NCBI GenBank assembly: GCA_963210315.1
Contig: OY723257.1
Coordinates: 558,001 to 622,000, forward strand
Length of the DNA: 64,000 nt
Origin: Rhynchopus euleeides
Lineage: Eukaryota; Euglenozoa; Diplonemea; Diplonemida; Diplonemidae
Reading direction: 5' to 3'
The notes under the pieces were generated by a model. That model ran no database searches. It saw only the letters and a list, made by a program, of their open reading frames with translations, and was not told the DNA's origin. This document shows, in pieces, positions 51,249-60,999 of this stretch. Positions within the stretch are counted from its first letter, which is position 1, and each line of letters begins with the position of its first letter. Position numbers and translations under genes: made by a program.

Positions 51249-51389
51249 GAGGGGGGGGGGGGAGGAAAGCATGTGGAGAGGGCATCGACACCCACCACCT
51301 CCTGGTTGTACCTGCCCTCCCCCTGTGTGTCAGCAAACAGTGCCAGATCAAGCAATACCACATCTCCCGCCCACCCTCCCCGCCCCACA

Positions 51390-51548
51390 ATGGACATCAC
51401 CGTGACAGACACGGAGTCAGGCGCCGCCTGTGTTCTGGAGGTGGATGACGAGGAGACAGTGGGGTCTCTGAAGCACAAGGCTGCCGACGCGCTGGGGTTC
51501 CACACCGCCCACCTGAGCCACCTCTCCCTCCGCGTCCCCGGCAGCAAG
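51390..51548 (+). pseudogene. Orphan ubiquitin-like first exon, copy 1
   Basis: 53 codons from an ATG (MDITVTDTESG...) through LSLRVPGSK, with the strand-turn-strand-helix pattern of a ubiquitin-like N-terminal half. It is then cut at AAG/GTCTCG, which may be a donor. No second half follows before the 3' end of the opposing DUF4116 gene 140 bp away. The identical segment occurs at 55331; in the 48-kb unit it is missing, with the flanks joined at CAGTGCCAGCAAGGTCTCG. It is probably the residue of a plus-strand paralogue. Confidence 0.55.
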
Positions 51549-51686
51549 GTCTCGGCATGTTGGGCGGAGGGGTCGAGAATGGCCAGTGAGCCCAGCACAC
51601 ATGAGACAGGGATGTGAAGCCCTCCGCGCCTTCCCGCCCAGGTCCCTGGACGGACCCCAGCTCCGCACACCAGCTCACCATCGGTC

Positions 51687-54233
51687 TCAGGGAGTCGTCG
51701 ACATATTGCAAGGCAGACCCATTCTATCGCACTGCGATATGAATTCACGATCGGCCTTCAAGGAGTCGTCGACGTCTTCCAAGGCATAGCCATTCTGTTG
51801 CACTGCCGCGAGACACAGCTCACGATCCGACTTCAGGGAGTTGTCGACGTATTGCAAGGCATAGCCAGCATTTTGCACTGCTGCGAGACACAGCTCACGA
51901 TCAAACTTCAGGGAGTCGTCGACGTATTCCAAGGTACAGCCAGTATTTTGCACTGCCGCGAGACACAGCTCACGATCCGACTTCAGGGAGTCGTCGACGT
52001 ATTGCAAGGCATAGCCAGCATTTTGCACTGCTGCGAGACACAGCTCACGATCAAACTTCAGGGAGTCGTCGACGTCTTCCAAGGCATAGCCATTCTGTTG
52101 CACTGCCGCGAGACACAGCTCACGATCGGACTTCAGGGAGTTGTCGACGTATTGCAAGGCATAGCCAGCACTTTGCACTGCTGCGAGACACAGCTCACGA
52201 TCAAACTTCAGGGAGTCGTCGACGTATACTAAGGTACAGCCAGTATTTTGCACTGCCGCGAGACACAGCTCACGATCGGACTTCAAGGAGTTGTGGGCGT
52301 ATTGAAAGGCATTGCCTTCATTTTGCACTGCTGCGAGACACAGCTCACGATCAGACTTCAGGGAGTTGTCGACGTATTGCAAGGCAGAACCATTCTGTTG
52401 CACTGCTGCGAGACACAGCTCACGATCGGCCTTCAAGGAGTTGTCGGCGGATTTCAAGGCGTAGCCATTCCGTTGCACTGCTGCGAGACACAGCTCGCGA
52501 TCGGCCTTCAAGGAGTTGTCGGCATATTGCAAGGCAGAGCCAACTTTTTGCACTGCCGCGAGACACAGCTCACGATCAGACTTCAGGGAGTTGTCGACGT
52601 ATTGCAAGGCATAGCCAGCACTTTGCACTGCTGCGAGACACAGCTCACGATCAAACTTCAGGGAGTCGTCGACGTATACTAAGGTACAGCCAGTATTTTG
52701 CACTGCCGCGAGACACAGCTCACGATCGGACTTCAAGGAGTTGTGGGCGTATTGAAAGGCATTGCCTTCATTTTGCACTGCTGCGAGACACAGCTCACGA
52801 TCAGACTTCAGGGAGTTGTCGACGTATTGCAAGGCAGAACCATTCTGTTGCACTGCTGCGAGACACAGCTCACGATCGGCCTTCAAGGAGTTGTCGGCGG
52901 ATTTCAAGGCGTAGCCATTCCGTTGCACTGCTGCGAGACACAGCTCGCGATCGGCCTTCAAGGAGTTGTCGGCATATTGCAAGGCAGAGCCAACTTTTTG
53001 CACTGCCGCGAGACACAGCTCACGATCAGACTTCAGGGAGTTGTCGACGTATTGCAAGGCATAGCCAGCACTTTGCACTGCTGCGAGACACAGCTCACGA
53101 TCAAACTTCAGGGAGTCGTCGACGTATACTAAGGTACAGCCAGTATTTTGCACTGCCGCGAGACACAGCTCACGATCGGACTTCAAGGAGTTGTGGGCGT
53201 ATTGAAAGGCATTGCCTTCATTTTGCACTGCTGCGAGACACAGCTCACGATCAGACTTCAGGGAGTTGTCGACGTATTGCAAGGCAGAACCATTCTGTTG
53301 CACTGCTGCGAGACACAGCTCACGATCGGCCTTCAAGGAGTTGTCGGCGGATTTCAAGGCGTAGCCATTCCGTTGCACTGCTGCGAGACACAGCTCGCGA
53401 TCGGCCTTCAAGGAGTTGTCGGCATATTGCAAGGCAGAGCCAACTTTTTGCACTGCCGCGAGACACAGCTCACGATCAGACTTCAGGGAGTTGTCGACGT
53501 GTTCCAAGGCATAGCCATTCTGTTGCACTGCCGCGAGACACAGTTCACGATCAGCTTTCAAGGAGTTGTCGACGTATTTCAAGGCGTAGCCGTGCGTTTG
53601 CACTGCTGCGAGACAGAATTCACGATCGGCCTTCAAGGGGTCGTCAACGTATTGCAGGGCACTGCCTTGATATTGCACTGCCATGCGACAGAACTCACGA
53701 TCGGCCTTCAAGGACTTGTCGGCGTATTGCAAGGCATTGCCTTTATTTTGCACTGCTGCGAGACACAGCTCACGATCAGCCTTCAATGATTCGACGACGG
53801 ATTCCAAGGCAGAGCCATTTTTTTGTACCGCTGCGAGACATAGTTCACGATCGGCCTTCACCGTACTGTGTGCAAATGAAAGGCGCTGAGGGGCAGCCCG
53901 AACAGCTTTGACAACATCCTCCTTGTTCGACACCCACAGCGGAACCTGCCACACCTTCTTGCGACCGCTGTCCAGGTCATCCAGGTAGGGCTGGCACACC
54001 AAGTCAACGTCCACTGTGCACCCGTCACCGACACCTGCAACACTGCTCAGAGGCTCGTCCCCGCACAGGACCTCGCCCCCCACCGACAGCTGCAGGTCAG
54101 CCACCTCCACACCCTCAACAAGGTTGGGGAGCGCCTGCAATGCGAACTCCTTCAGCTTGTCAGGCGTGTCGTCAATCCCGATGTCGGCGGCATGCTGGTC
54201 ACCGGTCCTCCTGTCAGCCAGGAACACCAACAT
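51687..54233 (-). CDS. Ubiquitin-like plus DUF4116-repeat protein, copy 2 (about 28 repeats)
   Basis: 848 residues from the shared ATG at 54233 (the frame continues 37 codons upstream). The N-terminal ubiquitin-like domain and linker are as in copy 1. The repeat region has about 28 units of 25 residues. It contains a higher-order unit of exactly 450 bp (six repeats) present three times in tandem, with starts near 52248, 52698 and 53148; by eye the copies are indistinguishable. Variable positions within repeats are QNG, KVG, NTG, SAG, NEG and RNG, with YALEDVD, CTLVYVD and similar. The terminal CDRMGLPCNMSTTP is as in the other copies. The repeat number difference (10, 28, 11) between paralogues shows rapid length change by unequal exchange. 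Confidence 0.8.
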   Translation of the reverse strand: MLVFLADRRTGDQHAADIGIDDTPDKLKEFALQALPNLVEGVEVADLQLSVGGEVLCGDEPLSSVAGVGDGCTVDVDLVCQPYLDDLDSGRKKVWQVPLWVSNKEDVVKAVRAAPQRLSFAHSTVKADRELCLAAVQKNGSALESVVESLKADRELCLAAVQNKGNALQYADKSLKADREFCRMAVQYQGSALQYVDDPLKADREFCLAAVQTHGYALKYVDNSLKADRELCLAAVQQNGYALEHVDNSLKSDRELCLAAVQKVGSALQYADNSLKADRELCLAAVQRNGYALKSADNSLKADRELCLAAVQQNGSALQYVDNSLKSDRELCLAAVQNEGNAFQYAHNSLKSDRELCLAAVQNTGCTLVYVDDSLKFDRELCLAAVQSAGYALQYVDNSLKSDRELCLAAVQKVGSALQYADNSLKADRELCLAAVQRNGYALKSADNSLKADRELCLAAVQQNGSALQYVDNSLKSDRELCLAAVQNEGNAFQYAHNSLKSDRELCLAAVQNTGCTLVYVDDSLKFDRELCLAAVQSAGYALQYVDNSLKSDRELCLAAVQKVGSALQYADNSLKADRELCLAAVQRNGYALKSADNSLKADRELCLAAVQQNGSALQYVDNSLKSDRELCLAAVQNEGNAFQYAHNSLKSDRELCLAAVQNTGCTLVYVDDSLKFDRELCLAAVQSAGYALQYVDNSLKSDRELCLAAVQQNGYALEDVDDSLKFDRELCLAAVQNAGYALQYVDDSLKSDRELCLAAVQNTGCTLEYVDDSLKFDRELCLAAVQNAGYALQYVDNSLKSDRELCLAAVQQNGYALEDVDDSLKADREFISQCDRMGLPCNMSTTP
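52248..53597. repeat. 450-bp higher-order repeat within the DUF4116 gene
   Basis: Three consecutive blocks of 450 bp, each of six 75-bp units. The first two are complete; the third diverges after about 53500 where it joins the conserved first repeats of the gene. Confidence 0.85.
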
Positions 54234-54656
54234 GGCTCTTTCTGCCCGCAGCTGCAGGCAGACACCTGTGGCTGTGGGGGTGCAGTGCTGTGCGCAAGGC
54301 AGGCCTGTAGTGGCCGCAACGGTCAACGTATCCAAACCATCCAATCCCTGCTCTCCAAGCGCCTGCCGCCTACCTTTTTGTCACAACATCAGCCACGACA
54401 TCAGCAAGCTGACCTGGAGTACCTGACCTCCCCCCTCCCCCCCTCCCTTGTATCCGAGAAGTTGTGACCGAGCAAGACACCCCCCCCACCCCCTCCGGGC
54501 AACACACAGCAGCCCCGCTGGATGCTAAAGTGAAGCGAGACAAAAGGCTGCCAAAAGAAACAAAATTGAGGGCCTTCACTCAGGGTTTCCGCGAATAGCC
54601 ATCGGTGCCAAAAAAGGTGGCTAAAAACCAGCTTGCCCGCAAACCCCCCCTAAAAG

Positions 54657-54740
54657 TCGTACTCCTTTCGCTTTATTATAGACACCCTGTCCAGCAACTG
54701 TGGGAGAACAGTTCCGGGCTACTTTTTGTAGAGCGCACAC
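54657..54740 (+). repeat. Repeat R1, copy 4
   Basis: Same as the 50525 copy apart from a few substitutions (CCGGGCTAC, TTGTAGAGCG). Confidence 0.75.
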
Positions 54741-54814
54741 AACAAAAGTTGGATGTGAGCTTGCAGTGACAGCGTATCACTCCATCAAGGGAAGAATATC
54801 GCAGGGTGAGAACC

Positions 54815-54954
54815 TGTTTTGTAGTGGTGTTTGTTGCGTGAGATCTCCGCGTGTAGCTCCCCGGCACACCTCCTGCATACGCAGTGTGTGTTATATGTGA
54901 CGCACAGAACAAGCTCTCTTCGCAACGCTACGCTATTGCGTCCAAGGGTGCTCT
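54815..54954 (+). repeat. Dispersed repeat R2, copy 5
   Basis: Full copy ending in a G-run at 54956. Confidence 0.85.
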
Positions 54955-55330
54955 GGGGGGGGGGGGGAGGAAAGCATGTGGAGAGGGCATCGACACCCAC
55001 CACCTCCTGGTTGTACCCGCCCTCCCCCTGTGTGACGCTGACAATGATGGGCGGATCTGCATGCGTACAGAAATCCACGAGGGACCTCTGCAGAACTGAT
55101 ACGCGATCCACTTCGTTGTCTTGGTCACACTGCACGAGCATGATCTACTCCTTTCTTCGTTCGTGCCCATCGTTGTGCCTGAAGCAGCGTTGTTCAACTC
55201 ATGATAAACCTGTGATAGCACGTGTCCCAGGCAGTGGGTGGCTGGGCGTGTTGGGCACGGCAGGGGCTGAAGAAGATCCGCAGTCAGATCAAGCAAAAAC
55301 ACATCTCCCGCCCACCCTCCCCGCCCCACA

Positions 55331-55489
55331 ATGGACATCACCGTGACAGACACGGAGTCAGGCGCCGCCTGTGTTCTGGAGGTGGATGACGAGGAGACAG
55401 TGGGGTCTCTGAAGCACAAGGCTGCCGACGCGCTGGGGTTCCACACCGCCCACCTGAGCCACCTCTCCCTCCGCGTCCCCGGCAGCAAG
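55331..55489 (+). pseudogene. Orphan ubiquitin-like first exon, copy 2
   Basis: Identical 53-codon segment to 51390-51548, again followed by GTCTCG and facing the 3' end of a DUF4116 gene. The 5' side differs: it is preceded by about 230 bp of unique DNA rather than the short spacer of the other unit. Confidence 0.55.
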
Positions 55490-55625
55490 GTCTCGGCATG
55501 TCGGGCGGAGGGGTCGAGAATGGCCAGTGAGCCCAGCACATGAGACAGGGATGTGAAGCCCTCCGCGCCTTCCCGCCCAGGTCCCTGGACGGACCCCAGC
55601 TCCTCACACCAGCTCACCATCGGTC

Positions 55626-56897
55626 TCAGGGAGTCGTCGACATATTGCAAGGCAGACCCATTCTATCGCACTGCGATATGAATTCACGATCGGCCTTCAA
55701 GGAGTCGTCGACGTCTTCCAAGGCATAGCCATTCTGTTGCACTGCCGCGAGACACAGCTCACGATCCGACTTCAGGGAGTTGTCGACGTATTGCAAGGCA
55801 TAGCCAGTATTTTGCACTGCTGCGAGACACAGCTCACGATCGGACTTCAGGGAGTCGTCGACGTATTGCAAGGCATAGCCATTCTGTTGCACTGCCGCGA
55901 GACACAGCTCACGATCGGACTTCAGGGAGTTGTCGACGTATTCCAAGGTACAGCCAGTATTTTGCACTGCCGCGAGACACAGCTCACGATCCGACTTCAG
56001 GGAGTTGTCGACGTATTGCAAGAAAGAGGCATCCTGTTGCACTGCTGCGAGACACAGCTCACGATCGGACTTCAAGGAGTTGTCGGCGTATTGCAAGGCA
56101 GAGCCAACTTTTTGCACTGCCGCGAGACACAGCTCACGATCAGACTTCAGGGAGTTGTCGACGTGTTCCAAGGCATAGGCATTCTGTTGCACTGCTGCGA
56201 GACACAGTTCACGATCAGCTTTCAAGGAGTTGTCGACGTATTTCAAGGCGTAGCCATGCGTTTGCACTGCTGCGAGACAGAATTCACGATCGGCCTTCAA
56301 GGGGTCGTCAACGTATTGCAGGGCACCGCCTTTATATTGCACTGCCATGCGACAGAACTCACGATCGGCCTTCAAGGAGTTGTCGGCGTATTGCAAGGCA
56401 TTGCCTTTATTTTGCACTGCTGCGAGACACAGCTCACGATCAGCCTTCAATGATTCGACGACGGATTCCAAGGCAGAGCCATTTTTTTGTACCGCTGCGA
56501 GACATAGTTCACGATCGGCCTTCACCGTACTGTGTGCAAATGAAAGGCGCTGAGGGGCAGCCCGAACAGCTTTGACAACATCCTCCTTGTTCGACACCCA
56601 CAGCGGAACCTGCCACACCTTCTTGCGACCGCTGTCCAGGTCATCCAGGTAGGGCTGGCACACCAAGTCAACGTCCACTGTGCACCCGTCACCGACACCT
56701 GCAACACTGCTCAGAGGCTCGTCCCCGCACAGGACCTCGCCCCCCACCGACAGCTGCAGGTCAGCCACCTCTACACCCTCAACAAGGTTGGGGAGCGCCT
56801 GCAATGCGAACTCCTTCAGCTTGTCAGGCGTGTCGTCAATCCCGATGTCGGCGGGATGCTGGTCACCGGTCCTCCTGTCAGCCAGGAACACCAACAT
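55626..56897 (-). CDS. Ubiquitin-like plus DUF4116-repeat protein, copy 3 (11 repeats)
   Basis: 423 residues from the ATG at 56897. The ubiquitin-like domain is the same as in copies 1 and 2, with one clear substitution (QHPADIG for QHAADIG). There are eleven 25-residue repeats; one unit is diverged (QQDASFLQYVD). The last repeat and tail match copy 2 exactly. The upstream 340 bp (to about 57240) match those of copy 2 closely, so the promoter is probably duplicated with the gene. Confidence 0.8.
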   Translation of the reverse strand: MLVFLADRRTGDQHPADIGIDDTPDKLKEFALQALPNLVEGVEVADLQLSVGGEVLCGDEPLSSVAGVGDGCTVDVDLVCQPYLDDLDSGRKKVWQVPLWVSNKEDVVKAVRAAPQRLSFAHSTVKADRELCLAAVQKNGSALESVVESLKADRELCLAAVQNKGNALQYADNSLKADREFCRMAVQYKGGALQYVDDPLKADREFCLAAVQTHGYALKYVDNSLKADRELCLAAVQQNAYALEHVDNSLKSDRELCLAAVQKVGSALQYADNSLKSDRELCLAAVQQDASFLQYVDNSLKSDRELCLAAVQNTGCTLEYVDNSLKSDRELCLAAVQQNGYALQYVDDSLKSDRELCLAAVQNTGYALQYVDNSLKSDRELCLAAVQQNGYALEDVDDSLKADREFISQCDRMGLPCNMSTTP

Positions 56898-57444
56898 GGC
56901 TCTTTCTGCCCGCAGCTGCAGGCAGACACCTGTGGCTGTGGGGGTGCAGTGCTGTGCGCAAGGCAGGCCTGTAGTGGCCGCAACGGTCAACGTATCCAAA
57001 CCATCCAATCCCTGCTCCCCAAGCGCCTGCCGCCTACCTTTTTGTCACAACATCAGCCACGACATCAGCAAGCTGACCTGGAGTACCTGACCTCCCCCCT
57101 CCCCCCCTCCCTTGTATCCGAGAAGTTGTGACCGAGCAAGACACCCCCCCCACCCCCTCCGGGCAACACACAGCAGCCCCGCTGGATGCTAAAGTGAAGC
57201 GAGACAAAAGGCTGCCAAAAGAAACAAAATTGAGGGCCTTCACTCGAAAGTGCAGAGAAGCGAGCCCCGCCAAAATATATTTGCTGCAACCCTTGCAACC
57301 CTGCGTTTCTGCTTCCTCGGGCAGAGGCGGATGTCCGGCTGGGAGTGGCCCCGCTGCCCCCTAGTGTCGCAGCACGGCAGGACACCCGAGGCAAGGACAG
57401 GGATCATGGGGGCGGGAGCCAGCACTACCTGCCCCCCTGTGGGT

Positions 57445-58905
57445 TCAAGAGCTCTGGGGGATTCTGAAGAAGTCCCGGATCCTGGCGAAGAAGGAGTATA
57501 TTTGCTTCCTCGTAGGAAGTTTGTCAGACCATGGCTTCTGGCCCCGGCCGATCGGCTTGTCGATTACGGCTGGTGTTCCGGTTGTATTAGCTGTCGGAAC
57601 GGGGGGTTCTGCGCCGGGGCATGCCTCGTACGGCATGTCCGGGATGTAGTCAGCGTGGAACTTCCCCATGAGCGCTGGCCTCCTGCATGATGTGTACTGG
57701 TGGACGATTGCATACGGAGACTGTAATGTGTTAGCCGCTGCGCCGCTCTGCGTGTAGAGAGGGTTTGCCCAGTTCCCATGGTAGGTGCATGCTTCTGCAT
57801 ATGGCGCTGGCCGCACATCGATCCCGATAGGCTCGCTGTACATCCTCCGGTTGGGCCTCATGTGCAGCACATAGTTGTGGTTGGCCTGATCCAGCGCCGC
57901 ACGCACCTCCGTGATGGAGCAACCCACTAGAGGCTCCTTCGCGATCTCCACCAGCATCAGCTCTGTGTAGCGCAGCATGCCTGACACTGTGCCCAAGGTC
58001 ACCCCTGCACAGGACACAGGCTTATACCGCAGGCGGGGGAGGACCCCCTTTGGATAGCACCCCATCCACCTCCTGTTGTAGACTTCGTTGGTGAAGGTCC
58101 ACCTGGGGAATTCAAGGGTGAACCGCACGACAGGGTTTGCAGGCTCGCTCGGGATGACGCATCCGTCGAATGGGTTTGCCTGGAACCCCACATCGGTGAA
58201 GTCGGAGAAGAGGACACGGTTCGTCCGCCTGGCAGCCCCACGGAGGTAGTCCCGGAAGAGGGAGAAGCGGAAGTTGTTCGCGGCGTTGCGGATCAGGGTG
58301 AGGTTCGCCCAGCGCATCCCCGGAAACCGCTCCTCCCAGTCCAGTGGGATGATCTCCACGAAGCGCTCAAACTCCCGGATCTCGCTCGCCGTCTGCAGGA
58401 CATCGACACGCCCCTTCTTCTTCCGCTTCCCTCCAGAACCCTTCCCCCCCAGCAGAGCCGTGTGGTACTCCGCCCTCTCTGCGATCATCTGACGCACCTT
58501 CTCCGCAGTCCCGGCATCCGCAAACACGACGAGCCGCGCGGAAACGCCGTTCCCCGCCATGCGGTGCCGGAAAAGGGACATGATGAACACCAGGCCCCAG
58601 TTCAGTGGCTGCCCTCCGCGACGCCCCTTCGACACATAAAACCCTGGGGAGGCATACATGCACGTCAGCACCACGTCTTGCCGCTTCGACGCCTTGTCCT
58701 GCAGTGCTGATGTGACCTCCTGGTTTGTCAGCGGATGATCTACCGAGGGAAGCTCGTCTGCCGCATCGCGCAGCCTCTCTGCTACACCAGATGGCAGGCT
58801 CGGAACAGCGGTGTCCAGCTCCTGCGTGGTCTCAATCCCGAGGCGGAAGGCCAGCGTTGCAAAGCCAGAGAGGAGCGCGAGCAGGGCGAGTCGAGGGAGC
58901 TTCAT
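57445..58905 (-). CDS. Type II membrane glycosyltransferase-like protein, copy 2
   Basis: 486 residues, paralogue of 26019-27503 in the same orientation. It has the same N-terminal anchor (MKLPRLALLALLSGFATLAF), the same LFSDFTD/GFQANPF acidic motif and the same CAGVTLGTVSGMLRY loop; the central 330 residues are almost identical. Differences are a shorter stem region (about 20 residues fewer near residues 35-85) and an unrelated C-terminus (ending FFRIPQSS). Homology extends about 60 bp upstream of the ATG and patchily downstream (GGCGGATGTCCG words at 57327 and 25807), so a segment rather than a retrocopy was duplicated. Confidence 0.65.
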   Translation of the reverse strand: MKLPRLALLALLSGFATLAFRLGIETTQELDTAVPSLPSGVAERLRDAADELPSVDHPLTNQEVTSALQDKASKRQDVVLTCMYASPGFYVSKGRRGGQPLNWGLVFIMSLFRHRMAGNGVSARLVVFADAGTAEKVRQMIAERAEYHTALLGGKGSGGKRKKKGRVDVLQTASEIREFERFVEIIPLDWEERFPGMRWANLTLIRNAANNFRFSLFRDYLRGAARRTNRVLFSDFTDVGFQANPFDGCVIPSEPANPVVRFTLEFPRWTFTNEVYNRRWMGCYPKGVLPRLRYKPVSCAGVTLGTVSGMLRYTELMLVEIAKEPLVGCSITEVRAALDQANHNYVLHMRPNRRMYSEPIGIDVRPAPYAEACTYHGNWANPLYTQSGAAANTLQSPYAIVHQYTSCRRPALMGKFHADYIPDMPYEACPGAEPPVPTANTTGTPAVIDKPIGRGQKPWSDKLPTRKQIYSFFARIRDFFRIPQSS

Positions 58906-58949
58906 CTGACCCCGAAAAGGCGAAGAATGAGTTGATGGTGTGAAGGGGA

Positions 58950-60520
58950 GGAGGGGGAAGAGAGTAGAATGTAGAACCTATTGTTCCACGGTATTAAAGG
59001 GAGTGAAAAGGGGATGAGCGGGGTGGGTGGGTAGTGAAGTAGAACAAAAAGCTGAGCTAGGGATGAGTTCCCTTCACAGAGGCGGGAGGGCCTGAAGAAC
59101 TGCTGAAGAAAGCAATATGCGATAAAGCAATAGGGGGGGGGGGGGGTGAGGGGCGCTGGACCTGAATAATGATCAGACCGCGTGGGGAATGGCCTCTCTC
59201 AACAATACAGACACGGCACGGATGGGCGGTAGCAACCGCTCTGGGAGCCTCTGAGCCTGTATTATTTGTTGATGCGTTCGCGCTTCGCTACGCACAAACC
59301 CCTGAAAGGAAAATACAGCAACACGAGGAGGCGAAAAACGGTTGATTGAAATAGAAGTAGAAGGAAACGCAAGGATGATCTCCCTTCACTCGAAAACACA
59401 GAAGATGGGGGATGACAGGAGGGCCTGATAAAAATCAAGCCGTGCGGGGTGAACTAAGAGACGGGGGGATGATTCTTTCGAACGACGAACACACACACGT
59501 TTAATCTTTTTAGTTTAGTGTAGGAGGCACCGAGCGAGCTCAAGTGCTGCCTCCACCCTCACGTTCGAACGGTGAACACACGCACACCCCACAGCTCTGC
59601 CGGGCGTGCAGAGTGTTTCGCAAGGATCTGCACAAGGGCGAACGGTATCCTGAGTTGGCTGCGCCGAACCGGATAAAACAATAGGCAAAGTTAAGGGAAT
59701 GCGCGTGGGGAATGGCCCTTTCCTTCACTCGAGCTGCAGGTTCTACAGCCCGAGCTGGAACTGGTGCCTGGAAAGACAAGAGGATGGGTAGTGAGGGGGC
59801 GAGGGGGGGTAGGGTGTGTGACGAAGGGGGGGGGGGGGTGTTCTGTGTGTCAACGAATGTTCCTTTTCCCGTTGACCGTTCCCCCCCCGTCCTCCTCCCA
59901 GGAGCCTCCTGTGGGCTGGGGGGGGGGGGGGGGGGGGGGGGGGGGTGTGGCGTGGTGTGGTGTCAGCAGCGGATGCGACTGGTGGGAAGGGTGGGGGCCA
60001 GGGTCGAGGATAGCTTGGAGGGAGGGGAGGGGGAGCACATGGGGGGGGGGGGGGATTGGCACCCTTGGAGGAGTGTCACTCTGCGCGATTTGATCTGCAC
60101 ACCTTGATTGGGGCGGGGGCGAGGGTGGTTTTGCGCTGAACGACCCCCTTCCGCCCTTACATGCCTGGCGCGTATCCCACCCAACCTGTCCACGACCTTG
60201 ACGTGTCGAGCGAAAGCAAGATAAGAAGGCTCTGTTATACCAACTGCACCAACCTTCCGCGCACCTCACGCAACAGCCAGCCGCCTGGCTTTGTTGGGCT
60301 GCTGGCGTTGTTTGTGAGCCAAAGCCAGGAGGGGGAGGGGGGGGTGCGGCAAAGGCAACACCCCCAGCAGCTTTGCTGGAGGGCGTCATCTCTTGTTCCC
60401 CGATTGCACTGTCCCCCGATGGTTTTGCTATCCTTTCGATACTCGTCAGGCGTCGTGTTGGGGCAAACCGAAAAGGTGCAGCAATCGTGTTTCTACAGAG
60501 AGGCGTTGGCACTTCCGCCC
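58950..60520. other. No gene recognised
   Basis: G-tract-rich DNA with two long G-runs near 59922-59945 and 60040-60052. Short sentences such as GAAGTAGAAGGAA.CGCAAGG near 59346 resemble the flank repeat at 32385. A CACACACGTTTAATCTTTTT stretch near 59493 resembles those at 10.28 and 10.40 kb. Confidence 0.4.
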
Positions 60521-60600
60521 TGACAGCCTACTGCTTTTGATGTGGGTGTGGATCACATGCTAACACGGGATGGCCAGACAGACAGAATGGAAGCAGGGCC
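60465..60600 (-). repeat. Core-motif repeat family, degenerate copy
   Basis: Minus strand: CCCTGCTTCCATTCTGTCTG, CCGTGTTAGCATGTGATCCA, CACCCACATCAAAAGCAGTA, then GGCGGAAGTGCCAACGCC. The order and spacing follow copy d at 13.6 kb, with a mutated core. Confidence 0.65.
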
Positions 60601-60815
60601 CGCCATCGAATCGCCCCTCCGATTTTAACGCACCGGGCTCCTATCTAGTCACAGCCAGTGCCTCCTCCTCCACACCCTCCTTCTTCGAAGGCCCCGCCGT
60701 GCCCTTTCTGTCCGTGGAAACGGAAGAAAAGGTGTTGGTGGGCAACACACGCATGCAATTTTCGCTCGGGAACAACAACGGGGTGTTATTTTACGTGCCT
60801 TTCTCTTTCTACTGG

Positions 60816-60978
60816 ACGCATTATCGAAGAGAGACTTGTTTTGTGCGTCACCACTATCATCAGCATACACTGCGCAACGCAGGGGCTGCCGCGGGAGCCA
60901 CGGAGACTGGACGATCCACCCTCGCCTCCCAACCGCCTCACGCAACAACAACCTACAAGACAAGTTCTCTCCCTCGCA
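60816..60978 (-). repeat. Dispersed repeat R2, diverged inverted copy
   Basis: Plus strand CGAAGAGAGACTTGTTTTGT, GCGTCA, CATACACTGCGCAACGCAGG and CCTCACGCAACAACAACCTA is the complement of R2 with many changes, so it is an older copy. Confidence 0.65.
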
Positions 60979-60999
60979 TGCATTAACCCTTTGGTACCT

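Noticed and set aside
51798..53789. Serial plus-strand frames within the DUF4116 genes (HCCETQLTI repeats)
   Set aside because: Antisense shadows of the 75-bp repeat; the minus strand matches DUF4116 and has a domain N-terminus.
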